Source of the DNA: Theionarchaea archaeon | Lineage (GTDB): Archaea > Methanobacteriota_B > Thermococci > Methanofastidiosales > SZ-28-30 | Reading direction: 5' to 3' | DNA length: 64,000 nucleotides | Assembly: GCA_018992685.1 (NCBI GenBank) | Contig: JACVGT010000018.1 | Location: 124,001 to 188,000 of the forward strand | Notes under the pieces: model-generated | What the model was told of the DNA's origin: nothing | The model's database searches: none | What the model saw: only the letters and a program-made list of their open reading frames with translations | Shown here: in pieces, positions 51,741 to 60,253 of the stretch | Position numbering within the stretch: position 1 is the first letter of the stretch | Layout: each line of letters begins with the position of its first letter | Made by a program: the position numbers and the translations under genes

Positions 51741-52934
51741 ATGTGGTATTTCTACTCGCCGATCGTGGTTTTCGGGGAAGATGCCCTGGATCACCTGGAA
51801 ACCATTGAAGGAAAAAGATGCTTTATAGTGACAGACCCAGGTATCAAGAGCCTGGGATTGCTGGAAATCCTCACCAGAAAATTGGAACGATTGGGAAGGA
51901 GCTGGGAAGTCTTTTCTGATGTTGAACCTGATCCCAGAGAAGAGACTGTGTATAGAGCTGCTGAGCAATGCAAAAAATATAATCCAGATCTCATCATTGG
52001 AATTGGAGGAGGTTCGTCGCTTGATGCAGCAAAAGGTGTCTGGGTCTTATATGAACATCCAGAATTCAAGAGTGTGGACGAGATCCATCCTTTTCAGAAT
52101 TTGAATACTGGGAAGAAAGCCCGGTTGATCGCGATTCCTACGACCTCGGGAACAGGTGCTGAAACAACGTGGGCTGTGGTCATTACCAGAACCAAAGAAG
52201 GGAAAACCCTGAAACTTGAGCAGGGAAACAAAGGAGTTATCCCCACGTATGCTGTGGTTGACCCTGTTTTCACCAAGGGAATGCCTCCAGGCCTGACAGC
52301 TGGAACAGGGTTTGATGCGCTGGCCCACAGTATGGAGTGCTTGATATCCACCTGGCAGAACATGTTTTCGGATGCCTTGGCCATTGGAGCTATCCGTCTC
52401 ATTCTTGAGTATCTACCGCTGGCGGTGAAAGATGGAGATAATATGAAAGCTCGAGAAGCACTGCATAATGCAGCCAGCATGGGGGGACTGGCATTCGGAA
52501 ACGCACAGGTGACATTGGGGCACGCCATGGCTCATGCTCTGGGCGCTGTTTTTCATATTCCTCACGGCACTGCGGTGGGGTTGTGTCTGCCCTATGCCAT
52601 GGAATACTGCATTCACGATCCTGAAAGTGACAGCTCAATTGAGAAACTTGCCCTGACTGCAAAATCAGTGGGGGTTGCTCAATGGTCAGATGACAATTCT
52701 GGAGCTGCCGAGAAGCTCGTGGAGAAGGTGAAGTGGCTGCAGAAAGAGACGGGACTACCCGTCTCGTTGCAGGCCTTGGATGTCTCGAGGGAAGATTTGG
52801 ATGAGAACCTGGATACCCTCATCACCCTGTGTATGGAATCAGCCAGTACCGTGATGACTCCTCGGAATATTGGCGTCTCGGAATTTAGGAAGCTCTTTGA
52901 CTATATGTACTCTGGAAGGAAAGTCGACTTCTGA
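51741..52934 (+). CDS. Iron-containing alcohol dehydrogenase
   Basis: A 397-aa group III (Fe-dependent) alcohol dehydrogenase, interconverting alcohols and aldehydes with NAD(P). GIGGGSSLDAAKG is the nucleotide loop; GTGAETTWAVV, the metal ligands in GTGFDALAHSME and LGHAMAHALGAVFHIPHG (His residues) are all present. TTG at 51702 opens the frame, but AGGAGGT lies just before the ATG at 51741, which matches the family start. It lies ten bases before the aldehyde ferredoxin oxidoreductase gene, so the two act together on aldehydes. Confidence 0.94.
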   Translation: MWYFYSPIVVFGEDALDHLETIEGKRCFIVTDPGIKSLGLLEILTRKLERLGRSWEVFSDVEPDPREETVYRAAEQCKKYNPDLIIGIGGGSSLDAAKGVWVLYEHPEFKSVDEIHPFQNLNTGKKARLIAIPTTSGTGAETTWAVVITRTKEGKTLKLEQGNKGVIPTYAVVDPVFTKGMPPGLTAGTGFDALAHSMECLISTWQNMFSDALAIGAIRLILEYLPLAVKDGDNMKAREALHNAASMGGLAFGNAQVTLGHAMAHALGAVFHIPHGTAVGLCLPYAMEYCIHDPESDSSIEKLALTAKSVGVAQWSDDNSGAAEKLVEKVKWLQKETGLPVSLQALDVSREDLDENLDTLITLCMESASTVMTPRNIGVSEFRKLFDYMYSGRKVDF

Positions 52935-52944
52935 AGGTGATATC

Positions 52945-54774
52945 ATGAAAGGATTCCGCGGGAAGATCTTGGTGGTGGACTTGTCCTCAGAGACCATTAA
53001 GACTGAACTGGTGAATGAAGAGATTGCCAGGGCGTTTCTGGGTGGAGCTGGATATGCTGTTCGATACCTCTATGATCTTGTGGATGAGGGTACGGACCCT
53101 TTAGGGCCAGAAAATCCTCTTTTTTTCATGACGGGACCTCTCACCGGGACTCTTGCTCCTTCTGCAGGCCGGTGGGTGGTATGTGCCAAGTCGCCACTCA
53201 GCCAGATCTGGGGAGAATCCAACTGTGGAGGCTTTTTCGGAGCTGAGCTAAAATTCGCCGGCTTTGATGGCATTCTGGTGAAGGGAACTTCTGAACATCC
53301 TGTATACGTGTGGATTACCAACGATGAACAAGACATAATGGATGCATCTGATCTGTGGGGGAACGGTATCTATGAAACCCACTCCAGACTGAAACAAGCA
53401 GTTTCGGACAAACTAGCACGAGTAGCCTGTATCGGTCCTGCAGGGGAAAACCTGGTAAAATATGCCAGCATTGGATCTGAAGAACGAGCAGCGGGAAGGA
53501 CAGGGATGGGAGCTGTCATGGGCAGCAAGAACCTGAAGGCTGTGGTGGTCAGGGGAAAACTACGGGACATTGACCTCGCACATCCCGACCAGTATAATCA
53601 GCTGGCAAAGACCATCAAGAATGAGATCATGGATATCTTTACTGCCCAGATGATGGGTGAACTGGGAACGTCAGGTGGTGTTGATATGTACAATTATAGA
53701 GGACAGCTTCCGGTCAAGTACTGGACGAGAGGTGAATTTGACGGTGCCTATGATATCTCGGGTTCCACCATGAAAGAGACAATTCTGGTACGTCCCCGTC
53801 ACTGTTTTGCCTGCCCCATTGGGTGTGGGCGAGTGGTCAACGTGAAAGAAGGGAGATACAAGACCCCTGGTGAGGTGGAAGGGCCTGAGTACGAAACGGT
53901 GGCGGGATTTGGATCCCAACTCCTCAACAATAACCTAGAAGCCATAGCCAAGGCTAACTATCTGTGCAATGACTACGGGATTGACACCATCTCCTCAAGT
54001 GTTATTATTTCTTTTGTATACTACCTCGTGGAAAAAGGAATTGTTTCTGCTGGAGACCTTGATGGAATCAACCCCCGGTTTGGAGACTTTGATCCTGCAC
54101 TGGAGTTCATTTCCAGGATTGCCCAGCGAAAAGGAATTGGGAATCTGCTTGCTGAAGGTGCTCAAGCTGTTGGCAGCCACTTTGGCGTTTCCCGTGACGA
54201 GATTGCCACCGTTGACGGCATGGAGGTAACATATCATGATCTGCGCTCCACGTATGGGATGGCCATTGCGTATGCTACAGGGCCCCGAGGACCTGGGCAT
54301 AACTCCTGTGATATGTACATGACCTCCACGGGGCAGCCCTTTCCAGAACTGGACATTCCTGTTCCAGATCACTATGATGAGAGTTGTGTCATGACTGATG
54401 CCTGCGCCCGCCTCCAGGATTATCGAGCTTTCTACAGTACTGTGATCTTCTGCATGTTCTGCAACCCCGCTCCCTCTTCCATTGGTGACCTCATTTCGTT
54501 GGCCACTGGGTGGGACATTGGAATACCGGAGATCAAGATCATCGGAGAGCGAGTCTTCACCATGAAGAGGCTGTTCAACATCAAGATGGGCCTCTCTGGA
54601 GACTGGGACACCATTCCTGAGATATTGACAGCGCCGGTGTCTGATGGAGGGTCAGCAGGGAGGAGCCCCGACTGGAAAAAGATGCTCAGACAGTATTATG
54701 AATTTCGAAAATGGGACCCGAAGACGGGTATTCCTTCAAAAGAAAAACTGGAAGAACTGGGAATCCATGTGTAG
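52945..54774 (+). CDS. aor: Aldehyde ferredoxin oxidoreductase (tungsten enzyme)
   Basis: A 609-aa tungstopterin enzyme that oxidises aldehydes to acids and reduces ferredoxin. Pterin-binding segments are SAGRWVVCAKSPLSQIWGESNCGG and GRTGMGAVMGSKNLKA (written in part). The [4Fe-4S] cysteines are in HCFACPIGC, with a fourth in FCMFCNP near residue 510. The frame extends to 52870, but AAGGTGAT then ATC precedes the ATG at 52945. It is co-transcribed with the Fe-ADH; the pair would couple alcohol, aldehyde and acid with ferredoxin. The aldehyde may come from the ThDP enzyme nearby. Confidence 0.95.
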   Translation: MKGFRGKILVVDLSSETIKTELVNEEIARAFLGGAGYAVRYLYDLVDEGTDPLGPENPLFFMTGPLTGTLAPSAGRWVVCAKSPLSQIWGESNCGGFFGAELKFAGFDGILVKGTSEHPVYVWITNDEQDIMDASDLWGNGIYETHSRLKQAVSDKLARVACIGPAGENLVKYASIGSEERAAGRTGMGAVMGSKNLKAVVVRGKLRDIDLAHPDQYNQLAKTIKNEIMDIFTAQMMGELGTSGGVDMYNYRGQLPVKYWTRGEFDGAYDISGSTMKETILVRPRHCFACPIGCGRVVNVKEGRYKTPGEVEGPEYETVAGFGSQLLNNNLEAIAKANYLCNDYGIDTISSSVIISFVYYLVEKGIVSAGDLDGINPRFGDFDPALEFISRIAQRKGIGNLLAEGAQAVGSHFGVSRDEIATVDGMEVTYHDLRSTYGMAIAYATGPRGPGHNSCDMYMTSTGQPFPELDIPVPDHYDESCVMTDACARLQDYRAFYSTVIFCMFCNPAPSSIGDLISLATGWDIGIPEIKIIGERVFTMKRLFNIKMGLSGDWDTIPEILTAPVSDGGSAGRSPDWKKMLRQYYEFRKWDPKTGIPSKEKLEELGIHV

Positions 54775-54779
54775 ATTGA

Positions 54780-54812
54780 TCAGATTTTTCTTCTCTTTTC
54801 CTCTTTCACCCA
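54780..54812 (+). terminator. T-rich terminator after aor
   Basis: TTTTTCTTCTCTTTTCCTCTTTC follows the stop codon of the oxidoreductase gene. Confidence 0.4.
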
Positions 54813-54876
54813 ACCGTATGACAGTGCCAGCACGCTATTCATGCCACCATAAGTATGATACTGAAGCAATGAACAG

Positions 54877-55581
54877 CTAGCGCCTGCGAGCCAGCTCCTC
54901 CATCAGCTCCATCTGAATCTCCTGGATCTGCAGGAGTCTCTGCCACTGATTTGCCAGCAGATGATCAATTTTTTCATGAAGATTCCGTATCTCCACTTCT
55001 GCTTTGAGGTTGACAACATAATCATGCTCTGACCGCAAACGATCCTTTGATTCCTGACGATTCTGACTCATCATGATAACAGGAGCCTGTATTGCAGCAA
55101 GACATGACAGCACAAGGTTCAGGAGAATGAAGGGATAAGGATCAAAATGTTTAGAAAGGAGCACCACACTGTTTATGCCGATCCATACAACCAGTATGCT
55201 AAAGAACATCATGATAAAAAGCCAGCTCCCAGCAAATTTGGCAAGTGCGTCTGAAAGGCGTTCTCCGAAGGTGAGGTTCTGTTGAAACTCAACATTAATA
55301 TCTCTGGATATGAGCTCCTGTTCTCTGAGACTTTTCATTACCTGTTCCTCCAATGAGGAGAGTTCGCCTTTCTCAGTTTCCAGGATCTCCCTCACATACT
55401 CTGATCTGAAGTGGTTGAGGTCAGAAAGACAGATAAATCCAGAGGGGGACCACTGAGGGTACTTCTTCTGGATAGTCTCAACCAGGGGGTCTCGAATGAG
55501 ATCTCCCGGGATGACCTCATCCGGATCTTTATGTTCTCCACAAATCCCACATACAATAGTCTTCTTATCTGCATCTGTCAT
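54877..55581 (-). CDS. DUF1003 membrane protein
   Basis: A 234-aa protein with an N-terminal CGICG motif and FICLSDLNHFR, perhaps a small zinc site. Two transmembrane helices (about residues 118-137 and 148-170) carry the DUF1003 signature FAGSWLFIMMFF and APVIMMSQNRQESKDRLRSEHDY. A C-terminal coiled coil follows (about residues 185-234). DUF1003 proteins are widespread and of unknown function. GAGGTGGTAAT precedes the ATG. Confidence 0.88.
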   Translation of the reverse strand: MTDADKKTIVCGICGEHKDPDEVIPGDLIRDPLVETIQKKYPQWSPSGFICLSDLNHFRSEYVREILETEKGELSSLEEQVMKSLREQELISRDINVEFQQNLTFGERLSDALAKFAGSWLFIMMFFSILVVWIGINSVVLLSKHFDPYPFILLNLVLSCLAAIQAPVIMMSQNRQESKDRLRSEHDYVVNLKAEVEIRNLHEKIDHLLANQWQRLLQIQEIQMELMEELARRR

Positions 55582-55847
55582 ATTACCACCTCTGAAGGTT
55601 CCTGAATTTATACTCCCGGAGTCTAATAAATTCTTTCATCGCCATCCTCAATCCTCAAAACGGCAGGGCCTGCAGGAAGTTCCTCCTGTTGGGAACCCGT
55701 GGGCGTGAGGAAGACCACGTTGCAGGCGATGACAAAGATGTCTCCTGAATACTCAGGCTACAAGAATGATGGTACCTCGCTTTGATATCGAGGCCATCCT
55801 GCAGATTTTTAAGGTGTGACAGCAATACATAGGAGAATGGTGATGTC

Positions 55848-57587
55848 ATGACAGAGAAAAGACCAAAGTTGACTGGTGGCGACGTTCTTGTGCAGTGTTT
55901 GGTCCAGGAGGGAGCCAAGAAGGTTTTCGGTGTCCCTGGAGATCAATTATACCCTTTCTTGGATGCCATATACAAATCAGATGAAATCGATTTTGTTACC
56001 ACCCGGCATGAACAGGCTGCAGCCCACGCAGCAGATGCCTGGGCACGGGTAACGGGTAACCCAGGAGTCTGTGTGGGAACTGTGGGACCAGGTGCTGCAG
56101 ACCTGGTTCCTGGCGTGTATGTCGCATATGCAGATTCCATTCCTATGATTGTAATAACAGCTCAAAATCAATCCTGGAAGATACATCCTGATCATGGTTC
56201 TATGCAAGCTCTGGATCAGCAGTCCCTGTTTCATCCTATTACCAAGTGGAGAGTGCTAGTAAATCACTGGAAGAGAATTCCTTCTTTGGTCCAGTGGGCG
56301 TACCGGAATGCTGTGTCAGGCCGGCCGGGTCCTGTGCTCCTAGACTTTCCTGCAGATGTCTTGTTTGATGCGGGGTATCCTGAAGAGCTGGAGAGCCCTG
56401 TATTACCCCCTCACCAGTACAGAGCTGTAGCCTCCCCCGTGGGGAATCCTGAGGCCATACGAACGGCTGCACAGTTGCTGGTTGAAGCCAAGGCCCCTCT
56501 TATTCATGCAGGAGGAGGTGTCCTGCAATCTGAAGCATCAGATGAAATCGTTGGGCTCGCAGAACATTTGCAGGCCCCTGTCACCACGTCGCTGATGGCC
56601 AGAGGAGTCATACCTGAAGACCACGAGCTCTGTCTGCTTCCTGCAGGGTACGGTTCTCTGGCAGCACAGGTTGGAGCAGATATTGTCCTTGCCGTAGGAG
56701 GCAGGTTCGGTGATCTGGACTTTTGGGGAAAGCCTCCTGGATGGGGCGAACCTGATGAGCAGAGAGTGATCCAGATAGACATTGATCCCACCATGCACGC
56801 ATTGAACCGTCGCGTGGATCTGGCAATTACAGGAGATGCAAAGGTTACCCTCCGGCAGCTGCTGGAAGAAGTCAAGAAAATTCACCCAGAGAAGAAAATC
56901 CCCAGAGAAGACCTCGAGGATGATAGGGCAGCTCAGGAGGCGTGGCTGAATGATTTCAAGGAATTGAGTAACTCCAGCCAGGTACCTATCCACCCTTTGA
57001 CTGTGATCCAGAAAGTACGCGATTTCTTTCCCCGTTCAGCCATCAGTATCGTTGATGGAGGAAATACTGCAATCTGGGCCGTGTATCTCAATCGGATTTA
57101 TGAGCCCCGTACGTTCTTGTGGGCATCTGATTCTGGCCACCTGGGTACAGGTATTGGTTATGCTATCGGTGCCCAACTAGCCCGACCTGATAGGAGCGTG
57201 TACTGCATTACCAGTGACGGCTCAGTCATGTTTAACATACAGGAACTTGAAACTGCGGCGCGCCTGTGTGTTCCAATAGTCATTATCGTGGTTAATGATC
57301 AAGCCTACGGAATGATCAAAGCAGGCCAGAAGGCAGTGTGTGACTCCCGATTCATTGGAGTGGACTTCACTGATGCGAGATATGACAGGATTGCAGAAGC
57401 TATGGGATGCTATGGGGAGCGTATTCAGTCTCCTGATGAAGTCACCCCTGCACTGCAGAGAGCTGTAGATTCGGGCAAACCTGCCTTGCTGGATGTGGTT
57501 GTGGACAGTGATGTCAATTTAGAACCTCCTGATTTCAAGACCGTGGCTGCGCTCTGGTTGGAAGGCTGTGAAATGCCCGATGAGTAA
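55848..57587 (+). CDS. Thiamine-diphosphate enzyme, acetolactate synthase-like
   Basis: A 579-aa ThDP enzyme of the acetolactate synthase/2-oxo acid decarboxylase family. The activating glutamate is in TRHEQAAAHAADAWAR (about residue 51), and the ThDP/Mg motif runs SDGSVMFNIQEL...IIVVNDQAYG. The middle domain holds the FAD/nucleotide-like fold. There is no small regulatory subunit nearby and an alcohol-dehydrogenase-type gene follows, so a decarboxylase or lyase acting on a 2-oxo acid is as likely as acetolactate synthesis. TATA ATTTTTAAGG (about 55806-55815) and GGTGATGTC give the start. Confidence 0.85.
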   Translation: MTEKRPKLTGGDVLVQCLVQEGAKKVFGVPGDQLYPFLDAIYKSDEIDFVTTRHEQAAAHAADAWARVTGNPGVCVGTVGPGAADLVPGVYVAYADSIPMIVITAQNQSWKIHPDHGSMQALDQQSLFHPITKWRVLVNHWKRIPSLVQWAYRNAVSGRPGPVLLDFPADVLFDAGYPEELESPVLPPHQYRAVASPVGNPEAIRTAAQLLVEAKAPLIHAGGGVLQSEASDEIVGLAEHLQAPVTTSLMARGVIPEDHELCLLPAGYGSLAAQVGADIVLAVGGRFGDLDFWGKPPGWGEPDEQRVIQIDIDPTMHALNRRVDLAITGDAKVTLRQLLEEVKKIHPEKKIPREDLEDDRAAQEAWLNDFKELSNSSQVPIHPLTVIQKVRDFFPRSAISIVDGGNTAIWAVYLNRIYEPRTFLWASDSGHLGTGIGYAIGAQLARPDRSVYCITSDGSVMFNIQELETAARLCVPIVIIVVNDQAYGMIKAGQKAVCDSRFIGVDFTDARYDRIAEAMGCYGERIQSPDEVTPALQRAVDSGKPALLDVVVDSDVNLEPPDFKTVAALWLEGCEMPDE

Positions 57588-57598
57588 CTGGTGATGAG

Positions 57599-58615
57599 GT
57601 GAAGGCTGCAGTATTTTACGGAGAAAAGGATGTCCGCATTGAAGACGTGGATGATCCTTCTCCAGGACCGGGTGACGTCCTGCTCAGTCCCTTGTATTGT
57701 GGAATCTGTGGTACAGATGTTGATGCCTGGAAAACTGGCATGTATACACCTGGAGTGATACTGGGTCACGAATTCTCTGCCAGAGTTGTTGAATGCGGAC
57801 CTGGAGTGGACGGATGGAGCCCCGGGGACAACGTGGTAGTCAACTCGATTATCCCCTGTGGGACCTGTTCTTTCTGCGTACAAGGGAGGTACAGCCTGTG
57901 TGACAATGTGAAAATGCCGGGTATTACTGTCAATGGTGGTCTTGCTGAGCTTGTCTCCATCCCTGCTGATTCATTATTGCGGATGCCAAATTCTGTTACT
58001 GCAAGAGAAGCTGCCCTTACAGAACCACTGGCTGTTGTCCTGCACGGGTTCAATTTAATCAAAGGGGACTGGGGACTGGGCAACAAAGCACTGGTGACAG
58101 GTGCAGGCACCCTGGGATTACTTGCACTGCAGGTGGCTCACGCTGCAGGTGCTTCTCTTGTGGCAGTTTCTGAACCCAATTCCTCCAGGCGGGACACTGC
58201 AGTCGCTCTGGGTGCTGACATGGTAATTGATCCTGAAGTATCTAATGTGTGGGTGGAATTTGGAGAAAAGGCAGGTCACCTTCCCGATCTAGTGGTGGAA
58301 TGTTCAGGATCGGCCCTGGCTGCAACAGAAACGTTCTCTCTGGCCAAGAAAGGAGGGGTGGTCCTTGTCTTGGGAATATCTGAAGAGCCAGTAGAAGCAG
58401 ATTTCATGGCAGCAGTCCTTAACGAATTGACCTTTCACTTCAGTTACTGTGGATATTCAGAGTTTTCCGCCGCACTGGCTATGATTGAAAGGAAGATAGT
58501 CCGCGTAGGTGACTTAATCACTGAAATACCCCTGGACGATACCGTTGAGAAGGGATTTCAGAGGCTGGCAGATTCCCACTCTGACGTAGTAAAACTCTTG
58601 GTAAAAATATCATGA
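57599..58615 (+). CDS. Zinc-dependent medium-chain dehydrogenase
   Basis: A 338-aa MDR dehydrogenase. The catalytic zinc ligands are in CGICGTD and GHEFSARVVE; the structural zinc cysteines are in CGTCSFCVQGRYSLC; the cofactor loop is GAGTLGLLALQ. Members oxidise alcohols, polyols or threonine with NAD(P). GGTGATGAG lies before the GTG start, 11 bases after the ThDP enzyme stop, so the two are co-translated and the dehydrogenase probably acts on the ThDP enzyme's product. The substrate is not readable from sequence. Confidence 0.9.
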   Translation: MKAAVFYGEKDVRIEDVDDPSPGPGDVLLSPLYCGICGTDVDAWKTGMYTPGVILGHEFSARVVECGPGVDGWSPGDNVVVNSIIPCGTCSFCVQGRYSLCDNVKMPGITVNGGLAELVSIPADSLLRMPNSVTAREAALTEPLAVVLHGFNLIKGDWGLGNKALVTGAGTLGLLALQVAHAAGASLVAVSEPNSSRRDTAVALGADMVIDPEVSNVWVEFGEKAGHLPDLVVECSGSALAATETFSLAKKGGVVLVLGISEEPVEADFMAAVLNELTFHFSYCGYSEFSAALAMIERKIVRVGDLITEIPLDDTVEKGFQRLADSHSDVVKLLVKIS

Positions 58616-59040
58616 ATGGAGGTGATTGTATTCTCTTAGGTTGTGAAGAGTATCTCGAAGAAGCTAAAAAGCGGGTGAATGAGGATTCTCAGTATGAAGA
58701 GCTAGCCAAGGAAATTAATGACTCCTATACCTTGGTAATGGAGGCAGAACCCACCAAGGGGGTTCCCAATTCCATGGTTCTGGGATTTCAGATCTCCAAT
58801 GGAAAAATGATTGATATCTGGCGCGGTGACAGGAAAACTGATTTCATCCTTTCAGCCAAATACGGAGACTTTGTGGACATCTTGATGGGAAACCTCAATG
58901 TCACCAAGGCGTTTGTCACCCGGAAACTGAAGATAAAAGGGTCTCTAGCCCGCATGCTGAAAACTTCAAAAGCCACAGAACGGTTTGTTGAAGTGCTGAA
59001 GGCTATTCCTACAGAATTTGAGGGAGACTACTGCAAATAA
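58612..59040 (+). CDS. SCP2 sterol-carrier domain protein, copy 1
   Basis: A 142-aa SCP2-like protein. The later half has YGDFVDILMGNLNVTKAFVTRKLKIKGSLARMLK, the usual SCP2 ending. These domains bind lipids or acyl-CoA-like hydrophobic molecules. Its ATG overlaps the dehydrogenase stop as ATGA, so it belongs to the ThDP/dehydrogenase operon and may present a hydrophobic substrate. A second SCP2 gene is convergent 18 bases away. Confidence 0.85.
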   Translation: MNGGDCILLGCEEYLEEAKKRVNEDSQYEELAKEINDSYTLVMEAEPTKGVPNSMVLGFQISNGKMIDIWRGDRKTDFILSAKYGDFVDILMGNLNVTKAFVTRKLKIKGSLARMLKTSKATERFVEVLKAIPTEFEGDYCK

Positions 59041-59058
59041 GAAATTAGAAAAAAAGAA

Positions 59059-59463
59059 TTAGTAAAACTGCGTATCGATCAACGTGATAGTGCGAACAAG
59101 CTCCTGGGCTGCTTTGACCGCCCGCATGACTTTGGCCATTTCACCTTTGAGCTTGAATTTGCCAGTCATCAATCCCTGGATGGGATCCAATTTCCCTTCC
59201 ACTAACTTGACATAGTTTGAGTAAGGACCTTCGTATACGAAGGCACTCTCTACCTCATCAGGAGACTGGAGGACTCTTCCATCGCGGGCCTCACCATGCC
59301 AGAGATCAATCCACAGAAATATGTCATGATCCAGCGGACCATCTGCTCTGATGATGAAGATGAAGTCACCTTCCCATGTGCTGGCAGCTTCACCATAAGC
59401 TGGGTTTTTGTTCAGCCTATCCATATATTCCTGACACCATTCTTCTGTTCCAAAAAGGGGCAT
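59059..59463 (-). CDS. SCP2 sterol-carrier domain protein, copy 2
   Basis: A 134-aa SCP2-like protein with YSNYVKLVEGKLDPIQGLMTGKFKLKGEMAKVMR near the end (given in part). It is diverged from its convergent neighbour. GAGGAG lies nine bases before the ATG at 59463; an upstream TTG at 59472 is less likely. TATA ACATTTATTAG (minus strand, about 59510-59520) gives a short leader. The T-rich run after its stop serves as terminator for this strand. Confidence 0.82.
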   Translation of the reverse strand: MPLFGTEEWCQEYMDRLNKNPAYGEAASTWEGDFIFIIRADGPLDHDIFLWIDLWHGEARDGRVLQSPDEVESAFVYEGPYSNYVKLVEGKLDPIQGLMTGKFKLKGEMAKVMRAVKAAQELVRTITLIDTQFY

Positions 59464-59883
59464 TGAGTTCAACTCCTCTTTACGTATGTTGAGGTTGTTT
59501 CGATCTTCGTCTAATAAATGTTTGCAGTAATGACTCGCATCTTGGTCCCGCAGCGCCAGATTTATTTGATAGCCATCATGGTTTCTGATTCTGAGCTACA
59601 TTGATGATGTTCGAAGTTTCCCCTCAAGGCGGGCGTCCTTTCGAGACCAGACAACTCCAGACTGGCAAAAGGAAGGCAGATCTCTGATTCTCCTTTTCTA
59701 TTCGGCTTATATTTTGTGTTCTTTCTTTGATATATTCTCATATTCTCATGAAACGTTCAAGCTTTCCCGTGAATTCCTTCTTATGACGGTATTAGAAACA
59801 TCCTGATCATCTCACTATCGACGATACCATTAAATATATCATGTGTCCAAAGGAAGCCAGAAAAGAACCTGAAGAGGTTGCAC
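59464..59883. other. Spacer between SCP2 and DUF1667 genes
   Basis: No gene is seen. TATA CATTAAATATATC (about 59828-59840) serves the DUF1667-glpK unit with a leader of about 20 nt. A direct repeat of ATATTCTCAT occurs at about 59730-59750. Confidence 0.35.
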
Positions 59884-60252
59884 ATGAAAACTCACCACTT
59901 CACCTGTATCAAGTGTCCTTTAAGCTGCCAAATAGAACTCATTGAAGACAATGGCACTGTCCTGGAAATAAGAGGATGTACATGCAATCAAGGAGAACAA
60001 TACGCTCTTGACGAGTTCAGTAACCCTCTACGAATTGTCACCACTACTGTTCGCGTCACTGAGGGAATACTTCCTGTTGTCCCTGTTCGAAGCCAGGCCC
60101 CCCTGCCAAAATCATTGATCGCTGACTGTGTTAGTGTGTTGAATACTACGGAGGTTGAAGCACCGGTGACGTGTGGGCAGATCGTCTGCAGCAACATCCT
60201 GGACACAGGTATTGATGTAGTAGCGTCCCGAGATCTAGAAAGGAGGCATTAG
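59884..60252 (+). CDS. DUF1667 protein
   Basis: A 122-aa protein of the DUF1667/COG3862 family. It has CIKCPLSCQIEL and CTCNQGEQYA at the N-terminus and VTCGQIVCSNIL at the C-terminus, cysteines likely to hold Fe-S or another metal. The family sits beside FAD oxidoreductases in anaerobic glycerol-3-phosphate oxidation clusters. Here it directly precedes glycerol kinase (one base between), and the oxidoreductase lies about 2.7 kb away on the other strand. AGAGGTT precedes the ATG at 59884; a TTG at 59878 is the alternative. Confidence 0.88.
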   Translation: MKTHHFTCIKCPLSCQIELIEDNGTVLEIRGCTCNQGEQYALDEFSNPLRIVTTTVRVTEGILPVVPVRSQAPLPKSLIADCVSVLNTTEVEAPVTCGQIVCSNILDTGIDVVASRDLERRH

Positions 60253-60253
60253 T

